From Sorghum bicolor (taxonomy: Eukaryota > Streptophyta > Magnoliopsida > Poales > Poaceae), in the NCBI RefSeq assembly GCF_000003195.3, contig NC_012872.2, positions 23,894,066 through 23,958,065 on the forward strand: a stretch of DNA of 64,000 nucleotides, given 5' to 3'. Made by a program: the position numbers and the translations under genes. Under the pieces are notes generated by a model that worked only from the letters and a program-made list of their open reading frames with translations, was not told where the DNA came from and ran no database searches. This document shows positions 55,880 through 64,000 of this stretch, one piece after another (the stretch's first letter is position 1; every line of letters starts with the position of its first letter).

Positions 55880-57110
55880 TACATACTTTTAGGTGCTCAA
55901 GATTAGTTCTTTTGGCATAGACCATCATAAATTCGCACACATAGTAGCCACACAAATTGTTGCCCCGGTGTCTGCCATAGAACCCACTGAAGTAAGATAG
56001 GCTTTAAAAGTGGCGCTTTCAAATCTGGATGGTGTTTCTGTATGAACCCAGCCCAAACCCTAGCAATAAAATGATCATTATTAATTATCTATTACCGACT
56101 TAAAAGAGTAGAATTTAATATTTAGAGATCGGAGTTACCCTTGGATAATATCTATCATTTCTTGGTAATCTTCCTGTGGTTTTCTCAACGAGTCACAGAT
56201 TACCAAATAACATTGCCAGAGATCAATGACAATTAGTATCCAATGAAAGCTGCATTTGTGTGCATGTAGGCAAAATAATTATATATCTTCATACTGATCT
56301 AATTAATTAGTTAAATAGAATGTACACACGATACAACACTTACTTAAAGTTATAGGGAAAGAGTATATATCTTTTGTCTTTTTGGTTGATCAAGAACCTC
56401 CGTAGATTTCTCTTCGTTTGAGTTCTCCATAAGACATACGAGGTCTTCAGGTCTTTCAATACAACATATGGATCCACAAAGGGGGCCACAAGGGTGGGTG
56501 AGACGGCAGTGGCCGTTGAAGAAACCTTTCCAATCTCCTTGTCATTTCTAACTCTAAGGTCCCTCATCATGTTTCTGCATATGTATAGCGGGTTTCTGTA
56601 ATTAGTTATATATATACATCATAAGTTACAGTGACATTATTGAAAGAAAGAATCACTTACAGACAGAAGCAACTGATTAGAGATTTGTTAAGAGCCGCCA
56701 TGTGACATAGTTTGTGTAGCTCATTAAATTGAATATAAATAATATCATAACCATAGAAGTAATGATAGTTTCTAATTCAGACGCAAAGATAGTCATCTGT
56801 TTTTTGACACACGCTGCGATGTACCATTTGTTTAGCATGTTACATTTGTGTTCCAAGTTTGTTGTGGGCCGCAGAGTTGTATAGACTCTTGCCATATGTA
56901 TATTCATTTTGCCAATGATCAATTTCTAGAGCAATTTCAATTGGTGCCCCAGCTATCATTTGGGCTAAGCTAAGACTAATTTCCACAAACAAATTTTCAA
57001 GCTCATCAAATTTTAAATGTGTTGGTATGTGCTAGTCTAGCACGTCGATGTTTGAACCATATTCATTTCCAATTACTAGCGGGGGCACTGAATGCTTTGA
57101 TTGTTCCCCG
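55880..57110 (-). pseudogene. CACTA-borne Ulp1-type (C48) cysteine protease gene
   Basis: From the right: QSKHSVPPLVIGNEYG and HLKFDELENLF (about 57,100-56,990), a middle part with YNELH-like text and ALNKSLISCFCL (56,660), then 56570-56340 ending KDKRYILFPYNF. An intron with donor TTTAA|GTAAG (about 56,338) and acceptor AATGCAG|CTTTC joins to FHWILIVIDLWQ and VICDSLRKPQEDYQEMIDII (His/Asp region), and later GNNLCGYYVCEFM with the catalytic Cys at about 55,950. Several frameshifts. Ulp1 proteases remove SUMO. Its role in transposons is unknown. Confidence 0.7.
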
Positions 57111-57121
57111 AGCTGTGCTAC

Positions 57122-58964
57122 TGTTGATGGGAAATAAGACCCAGTTTTATATACTCAAAACCCCGTCAACAGTCCTCGATTCAAGGAAGATAAGCATCAC
57201 ATGAACATATTTATCACTAATAAAGTTCCACTTGTACTCTTAGCTTGTTCAATGCAGGGAAGAAGGAAATGAGCCCTGTGGGCCCCATAACCTAGGTCGA
57301 CCAACTAGGGTTTGGGCCCACTAGGAGCTCCCCTCCATCGAATGAGCCATGGCATACTCCAAGGAGTCAATCCCAACCCTTGGATCCAAGTGTGCATGCC
57401 CTCAACGGTTCAAACACTTATCACATGGATCCTTGGGCCTACATGAAAGCAAGAAAATGTGCAACTATACTCAATTTTGGACAACACTTCACATGACAAG
57501 TGGGGACACCACCAGGAGGCCAGAGGTGGGCCAGGGGCCCGGTTGGTCAGTCGGCCGACCAACCAATTGGGTGATGCCACCTGGCCAAACCTCCCACAGT
57601 GGGACCCACAGTCAGCCAAAGGGCAGGTCGACCGACCTACATGTGGGCCCCATCTATAGTCGGTTCACTCCCACCAACCTTCCTCATCTATGGCAATGCT
57701 CCAACCGTCCATCTAAGGCGGTTGGGAGGTCAGTGCATCCAAGGGTGGAGAAGGAAGGAGCATGCGGATCGCTGACGTGGCACCCACTCTCTCACCCCTC
57801 TATAAGGAGGGGTCCTCCATCTCCCATCTCCCATCTTCCATCTATTATTTCATTTCCAAATCCCACTTGGGAGATCATGTGTAGTGTAGTGTAGTCTAGA
57901 GTGGGAGTTAGAGTCGAGTCAAGCGAAGCTCGGGTCTCCAGAGCTGTCTTCTAGAGAGTCTGGTATAGCTCTTGTACCTTTTTCTCTTGTATTACATTCT
58001 TTATATTAATATAGTCTTTGTTTACTTTACTAAGTATTTACTTCAAGTCTTTACTTTGAGTATTGCTTAGTGCATTACTATACTTGTCGTAGTGTTGTGT
58101 CTTAGTCTTATTAGTGTAGTTGCCTTTGTTAGATTAGTGTCTTCAACACCTTGTATGTGTTTCACTACCATTAGGGGCTTTGGCTATTTACGTGATAGTT
58201 GAAGTTATAAGACCAGTGTAAGCGAGGTGCTTAGGCTAGTGCTTATTATTGGATGCCACCATATCAAACGTGTTAGCGGCCGGTGGCGAAGCGTGATAGG
58301 CCTCTGCTTCCCAGTAGGTTCTATTCACGTCGGGTATGGTCTGTAGGCGCCCATAAGACAAAGGTCCGCTTGGATAGGAGTTTCATCCTCCTATTGCAGT
58401 CGACTTCCCACCGCACAAGACTGTTTGGATACTAGTCTAGTGGAGTCATTTACATTGATTAGGATTAGAACACAGAAGTAGAGTTAGATACACAGGAGTC
58501 CTTACTCACTCGTTGTCCCCCCACCTAGCTAGCTCACTACCTGTTTTCTTTACTTACCTTTACTTGACTTATCTATTATTCTATCTTGTTATTCTTACCC
58601 CACCTATTAGCACTAGTGAAATTAGATTGAGTAGACACAAACCATGGATATCCATCCATATATTTATTAGAGAGTCTTGTCCGCTTCCCGTGAGCGAACT
58701 ATAAATTACAACACCGCGGATACTCACCACGGTTGAAGTGCTATAGCGGTACCTGTGCGCTTTGTAGAGTTACCCTTAGTACATCTTGCGTCACCACTAG
58801 AGTTTAGCGTTGCTTAACATTTCTGGAGGCGTTGCTTAGGGTAGCCTGACACCCTATCCTAGTAATAGCTCAGGCTTGCATTTAAGCAGTGCTAGTTAGG
58901 CGACACCATTTCTAGATACTTGTCACATCTTACTCTAGCCGTTGTGCGTTAAGATTTGCCAACA
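57122..58964 (+). repeat. Athila 5' LTR, 1843 bp
   Basis: TGTTGATGGGAAATAAG to GATTTGCCAACA. No gene. It is followed by a primer site and a leader, so it is a 5' LTR. It shows weak similarity in its first 200 bp to the LTR at 18797. Confidence 0.7.
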
Positions 58965-58967
58965 AGC

Positions 58968-58990
58968 ATTTCTAGCATTATTGCCGGGGA
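58968..58990 (+). other. Athila primer binding site, decayed
   Basis: TTTCTAGCATTATTGCCGGGG in place of the usual tRNA-Asp complement TGGCGCCGTTGCCGGGG. The 3' part is exact. Confidence 0.6.
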
Positions 58991-59764
58991 AGCGTCGTAC
59001 TAGGAATCTCTAATATACTCGAATCTGTGGTCTACTCTAAAATCTGAGTATCCATTAGTGTTAGGGGCTTACCCTTCACTTGTCTTGTTTCTCGTTATTG
59101 TGAATCTAGACAGTGCTTGAGTGGATTTCAATTGCCACCAAACTTCTTTGAAGATCCTGAGCAATTGTTGAGGAGAACAAGACGCCGTCAGGTTTCTCCT
59201 CAAAGGTTCACCATAGAGACCGAACCGCTCGTGGAAGGAAGTCTCGCACCAGTTGTTGAGGCAGTCATGGACCAAAATACTGTAACACCCTAGGTGTTAA
59301 GCATGCACTTAGTCTCATAAACCCTCTCATAAGCATTCTCATCAAGCATAGCATCACATGAGCATAGTAGTATTTCAAGTGTGATTTTATGTGCTTAAAT
59401 TACATGATTTAAATATGATAAAAATGGTATGCTTGCTTCCAAAGTTCTTGTGATGACCAAAATAGGTTGGAATATGTTCGAGAAGAATTAAGAATAATTT
59501 TGTGAAATTTTTGGCGCTATAGAAATTGAGAATTTGATTTTATACAAAATCCCCAAAATGGATTTATTTAAAAACCTAGAAATATTTTAATTTGTGATTC
59601 AAATTCTGTTTGGAATTTGAATTTGCATCTTAAAGCAAAGTTGTAGAGGATTTTGTGGGGAACATTTCTTCTTTTTACTTCAACCCCTAAAAAAGTTTGT
59701 AAAGGCTTCAAAAATGGTGTTTAAGCTTTTTGGGAAAAGAATTCAAAAAAAAGAAAAAGGAAAG

Positions 59765-60640
59765 GGGGCGCTAGCAGGCCGCGGCCTCGCTTCTGGCCCG
59801 TTGGCCGAAGCCGGCCCAGCCCACACGCGCTCACCCCCTCCCCGCGCCCGTGCCAGCGCCGCGTCCACGCGCGCGGACGGCCGCGCCGCGACGCCGTGGC
59901 ATGCCGGCAGCGTTCGGCCGCCGCGTGGCGCGCATGCGGCGACTTGGACGCGCCATGGTCGGCCGCCAGGTGTGCCCGGCCGCGTCCGCCTTCGCGCCTG
60001 CTGCCAGACGCGCTCCTCCGCTCGCTCTCTCGCTCGCGCAAAGCAGCAGCCGCACCGCCGCTCGCCATTGCTGCCTATGCTCGGAGCTCTTGGCCACGCT
60101 AGCTCCAGCCTCGTCCCTCCCATCCGCGACCACCAGCGACTCCGCGTCGCCCTTCCGCACCCCGCGCTCGCGCTCAATCGCGCTCGGTAAGCCTCGCGCG
60201 CCCGGTAGAGCTCACCGTAGTGAGTCGGAGCTTCAGCGACCTCTCGGCTCGCGCGGTTCTCCCTCTCCTCTCCGCCATTGCTTGCATTCTTGAGTACGTT
60301 AGCTTCGCCTTGGCATTGCGCATCCTTTCCCATCGCTAGTGCGCGCTCTACCGCAGCGAGATGGCCGGACCACGGCGAGCAGCGCCGCCGCGTCCGCCAT
60401 TCTCGACGGCGAGGTAGCTCCAGTGCTCGTCAAGAGCCAAAAAGGGCACGGCTAGGTTTGTCTCGCGTTCGTAAAGCCGTAGGTGCTCTCGTGGTCGCCG
60501 GAGAGCACACCGGCGGTGAGACCCCGGCCGGTCTACGGCCGCGGAAACTCGGGATGGCTGACAGGTGGGTTCGGTTGACCTACGGGCCCCGCCTGTCAGT
60601 GCCTCTGCGGGTTTGAATCCGGGGGCACTTAGCATTTTGA
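59765..60640. repeat. GC-rich block in long LTR
   Basis: About 875 bp of CpG-rich sequence with overlapping frames on both strands, flanked by AT-rich DNA, at a position in the LTR like that of the block at 27390-28100. Confidence 0.6.
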
Positions 60641-63202
60641 GTCAGTTTTCGTTTTAAAGGATTTTCTAGAAAATGGTTAAAATCGTATGTAGTTCACATC
60701 TTGACATATATGGCTCCAAAAATGATGAAATAAATTTTGGTGTGCTCTATAAATCTAGATCTATAGTTTGATGTAATTGCATATTAGGTTTGGACAACTT
60801 TTCTGTACAAATATATTTAATCCATGTTTTTGCTGATATTTAGAAAATGCATTGTAATTAGAATACATCTCAGAAAAATGTAAATCTTGTTTTGTTAGCT
60901 TTGCATGGATGATTAGTTTCTGGGAAAAAAATATGCCACACAATATTTACTGTATAAATTAATTTATGATGATTTAATTGCTTGCATGGCAGTGGTTTAT
61001 GTTTTTTAATAAATAATTGGATCATGCAATTAACGTGGAAATTTTTGTGGGTGTTTCTTATGATAGTAAGTAATTTATAAAAATATTAAATCTGTTGTTT
61101 GACACTTGGTCAACAGTAGGGTATTTATACTTAAGTATGTTCAGAAATCTTGTGATTTTTGGTAGGCCAAACTAAGTGTCCAAATGTTATGAAAAATTTG
61201 TGGTAGACTTCATAATTAACCAGTGGTCCACTGTAATTTTTGTAGAATTTATGGATGATCAGAATTATGTGCTACTGTTGTAAGCCTAATAAAGGTTAAA
61301 TAAATTAAACCTTACTATGCATGTGATGAATAACTCAAATGGTGTTTGGTGTATCTTTGAAGCATCATGTTAGCTTCCTAGTTAATAATGATACCAACTT
61401 GTAGAAGAGAATGCAATAGATGCTTATTTTGTTTGCAAGTCCTTGGATGATGTTGACTACCTTGTAGCAATATTTTTCTATGTCATCTATGCACCATGTC
61501 ATAATCTTCCTGTCTTCACTTGCATAAGCATTGCACCCCGGGCATCTCACACTCCACTTATGAGCACACATGCATCATACAGGCTCGCAGGAGAATGAGG
61601 TGGGACCCGAGAAGCAGGAACTTCTGGGAGGACTAGATCTGGAACGAGAGCTGTAGGAGTGCCCGGACCACAAGCCTAGCACGTTCGAGAAAGGCAAGCC
61701 CCGAAGCATTCTAAGTCTCGTTATTCTCGCTAACTTAATTGTTATATCATGATTGTTCTTCTATGCTACATTTAAGTGGTAGGAATTGCTTGATACCGTT
61801 GATGCATACTTACTCCTTGATATCACCACTTGTTTATCTACCTTGTCCTATGTAGATAGGCTCGGAGTCTATGCTTAGCTTGCTTAGTGCGGTAGATGTC
61901 GGGTGATTTCCTCTCACCTGCGAGATATAGGTGGACACCTGAAAGTTAGTTGTTAATGCTATGATGAAAAATAACAAAGTGTGGGAATGAATTTGAGACC
62001 GGGCAGGGGCTTATGGTAGTGTTGACCGTAGTGCCCCTTCCTGTGTCGATTAAGGACCGATCGTTGACGGCCCTCTTGTCATGTTGAACGCATGCCCCAC
62101 ACTTAGCTGGAAGGACAAGTCGTTCCGACCGCGAACCCTGAGCACTATCCGGGCCGGGAATCGGCCCGATGTACGCGCTGTATTGGTGATGGTTGAGGAG
62201 AACGACGAGGGCACGGCGCGTAACCTTGGTATACCTTGGATACCTCGGTCACCGGAACGGTCCTCGGGTACGGGCGGTGCCTATCGAACCCACGAATTGG
62301 TCCTGGATAGTGCAATACGGTGACCTGTAGCTCACTTGATCACTGAGTGTGGTTTGTGTGGGGAATAAACTCGCCAGCTGGTCAGAAATCGATTCGAATC
62401 ACCATCGCTCCTGGATAGTGAGCACTTGACATGAGCTTCGTCCTCGTAGTAAGGACTATGAAACACTTGGGTTATGATAAGTAATGTTTCGTGAATGCTA
62501 TGAGAAGGTACTATCATATCACGACACTTGTTTGCAATAGTACAAGTGCAAATCTAGATGATAGGTACTAATACCTAACTTGAGCTAATTAAATAAAAAG
62601 GGGAATTTGCTAGGATATACTCCTAGTTGGGTATCGCTTTTACGCAAAAGGTTTCAGCTACCCACTATACCGCCTTCATGATCCTTGTAGTCTTTTATTT
62701 TTGGTTTATGATGGGTAAGTCTAGCTGAGTACATCCTCGTACTCAGGGTTCTATTCCCATGTTGTTTTGCAGATTGGCAGATGTATTATTGTTATTGCAT
62801 TCACTGCTTGTACCCAGAAATGGGTGATGACTAGACCAAGGGCAATGGTCACTCTACCTCCTCTTTTGCTTTTGTGGGAATGGTCAAACTGGCACTGTAA
62901 TAGGCTAAGTGTGTGTTATTTTAAAACTATGAAGCTTCCGCGACTTGAGAACTTGGTTTGTAATAACTTTAAGTGAACTCCGATGTATGTGATGAATGTT
63001 GCGAACTGGATGTAATTGTGAATGATGACCACTGAACTTATTACGATCTTGGCTGGATGTATGAGTTGTGGTTTGAAATCCTTCAAGATTTCACGGACTA
63101 CCGGGACTATATGGGCTTAAGCTTGGTGGTTCGACTGTGCAAATGGTCACTATTAGGCTTAATCTCTTATAATTTGGGCGGTTCTGTTACAGGGGGTGAG
63201 GA

Positions 63203-63473
63203 TGTAACACCCGGCCCAGGGCTTAATAGGATTAATAGGAGACTCATACCATTAAGTTGCAACTTCTTTTCCGGAAGCCCATCTCGAAAGAACTCTAAAG
63301 TTAAGCGTGCTTGGCCTAGGGATGGGTGACCGACCGGGAAGTACTTCCCGGGTGCGCGCGAGTGAGGACAAAGTGTGCAGAAAAGACAAAGTGTTGGTCT
63401 GTGGGGACTGACTATATTCTAGAAAAGCTGCCAGATGTAAGCGGGCCCCTCCTCGTGGAGGCGGGATGTTACA
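63203..63473 (+). repeat. Cassandra-type LTR (TRIM), 271 bp
   Basis: TGTAACACCCGG to GGGATGTTACA with a 5S rRNA-like core. LTR-embedded 5S sequence is the hallmark of Cassandra elements. The G-rich tract GGGGTGAGGA before it could be its polypurine tract, so it would be a 3' LTR whose other half is gone. Confidence 0.65.
63275..63358 (+). other. 5S rRNA-like sequence with Pol III A and C boxes
   Basis: AGTTAAGCGTGCTTGG (63299-63314) equals the plant 5S A box, and GGATGGGTGACC followed by CCGGGAAGT (63321-63343) matches the C box with few changes. The remaining 5S sequence is diverged, and no complete 5S gene is present. Confidence 0.7.
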
Positions 63474-64000
63474 TAGACCATCGCTGAGTTCTCGTCCCCG
63501 TCAGCTGACTTTGTCGCTATGGGCCCGAACCTGAACTTGGGCGATGCGACCTTTGAGCTCAAGCCTGCACTGATCAACATGGTGCAAGCCAATCCATTCT
63601 GTGGGAAGCCACATGAGTATGCCAATGGCCACCTTCAACACTTTTTGGAGGTGTGCAACAGTTTTACCGTCAAGAACGTCATGGCGGATGCCATCTGCCT
63701 TCGCTTTTTCCCATTTTCACTCTTGGGGAAGGCGAAGTAGTGGTTCTACGCCAACAAGAGTGAAGTGACAACTTGGGACAAGTGTGCCAACGCTTTCCTC
63801 AAGAAGTTATTCCTAGCGGGTAAGACTAGTGCTGTGGGAAGATTTTGAGCTTCCAGCAACAGTCTGACGAGACGATTCCTGAAGCATGGGAACGTCTCAA
63901 TGAGTACATTCATGCCTGTCCTCATCATGGGATAGACGAATGGCTCATTATTCAAGGTTTCTACCATGGGCTTACCGGCATGGCCCATAATCACCTTGAT

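Larger units (their letters stand above)
55119..57121 (-). mobile_element. CACTA element remnant, right end off-window
   Basis: Starts CACTAGTACAGGG at 55119 after TAA. The subterminal region 55140-55350 has alternating TTTAGTCCCGGTT and AACCGGGACTAAA blocks that pair into hairpins. A leftward gene with a Ulp1-type protease follows. The Athila LTR begins at 57122, so the rest of this CACTA lies beyond the Athila element, outside the window. Confidence 0.75.
59281..63473 (+). mobile_element. Composite insertion: long LTR plus 5S-bearing short LTR
   Basis: Bounded by AATAC (left) and TAGAC (right), possibly a decayed duplication, inside the Athila gag start. The part 59281-63191 (TGTAACACCC to GGTTCTGTTACA) shares landmarks with the solo LTR 26673-31177. 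An 11-bp G-rich tract (63192-63202) then leads to a 271-bp LTR, 63203-63473. Two different elements appear joined, both starting TGTAACACCC. Confidence 0.6.
57122..64000 (+). mobile_element. Athila-type Gypsy element, 5' portion
   Basis: 5' LTR 57122-58964, primer site just after, leader, and a gag that starts near 59,268 and resumes at 63474 after a 4.2-kb insertion. The body and 3' LTR lie outside the window. The left target-site candidate is GCTAC (57117-57121). Confidence 0.8.
59268..64000 (+). pseudogene. Athila gag, split by insertion, with stop and frameshift
   Basis: The start MDQN lies immediately before the insertion at 59281. After 63473 the frame resumes with IAEFSSPSAD, FELKPALINMVQANPFCGK, HLQHFLEVCNSFTV and LRFFPFSLLGKAK, then a TAG at 63738 where Gln is usual, WFYANKSEVTTWDKC, and after a shift near 63,840 FQQQSDETIPEAWERLNEY, CPHHGIDEWLI. 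This is the Athila capsid signature. The window ends inside it. Confidence 0.8.

Noticed and set aside
59714..60635. Frames up to 196 codons in a GC-rich stretch
   Set aside because: Same reasoning: GC-rich LTR block, overlapping frames on both strands, no conserved motif.
63203..63473. A functional 5S rRNA gene
   Set aside because: Only the A and C box region is well conserved and it lies inside a TG...CA repeat, so it is a Cassandra-type LTR, not a 5S gene.

Overview
This is a gene-poor block of plant nuclear DNA made almost entirely of nested transposable elements. The element families (Tat-lineage Gypsy with two RNase H domains, Athila, Reina-like and Tekay/Del-like chromoviruses, Copia, CACTA elements with subterminal repeats, very long LTRs with GC-rich blocks) and GT-AG introns point to a grass. 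An andropogonoid or panicoid relative of sorghum, sugarcane or maize is my inference. I found no host gene, tRNA array, CRISPR or bacterial feature.

Left part (1-21,192). Positions 1-1102 are the 3' end of a Tat-lineage Gypsy element on the + strand. At 1567-13967 a complete 12.4-kb copy of the same family lies on the - strand, with 692-bp LTRs and a perfect TCAAC target duplication. Its gag, protease and reverse transcriptase/RNase H/archaeal-type RNase H/integrase read leftward. Opposite to them, at 2899-6195 on the + strand, lies an intron-containing gene with a TATA box and a plant mobile domain (PMD). The whole element is saturated with the hexamer GCCGAT/ATCGGC. It sits in an older long LTR (end 15865), itself inside a decayed Gypsy gag (15866-17451) with its LTR (to 17965). 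Athila and other Gypsy fragments follow.

Middle (21,193-about 54,990). A single old Tekay/Del-like chromovirus on the - strand is the host of a stack of insertions. They are an 11.4-kb CACTA (21659-33095) that itself holds a 4.5-kb solo LTR; a 2.16-kb insertion of unknown class (33225-35387); a Reina-like chromovirus (36421-50185, TSD ATAGT) that holds a young Copia element (38464-43659, TSD GGGAC) and a 3.2-kb non-autonomous CACTA with putative captured exons (44180-47396, TSD AGA); and a 3.6-kb solo LTR (50389-54001, TSD ACTAC). At most junctions the interrupted reading frame resumes on the far side.

Right part (55,119-64,000). A second CACTA remnant with a Ulp1-type protease gene (55119-57121) is interrupted by an Athila element (5' LTR 57122-58964) that runs off the window. 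The Athila gag is split by a composite insertion (59281-63473): a long Tekay-like LTR followed by a 271-bp Cassandra-type LTR carrying a 5S rRNA-like sequence.

Functionally these are parasitic DNAs in different stages of decay. The two youngest by LTR comparison are the PMD-bearing Tat element (about 5 differences in 692 bp by eye) and the Copia element (about 5 in 404 bp). The most interesting biology is the PMD gene antisense to the retroelement genome combined with the element-wide GCCGAT motif.
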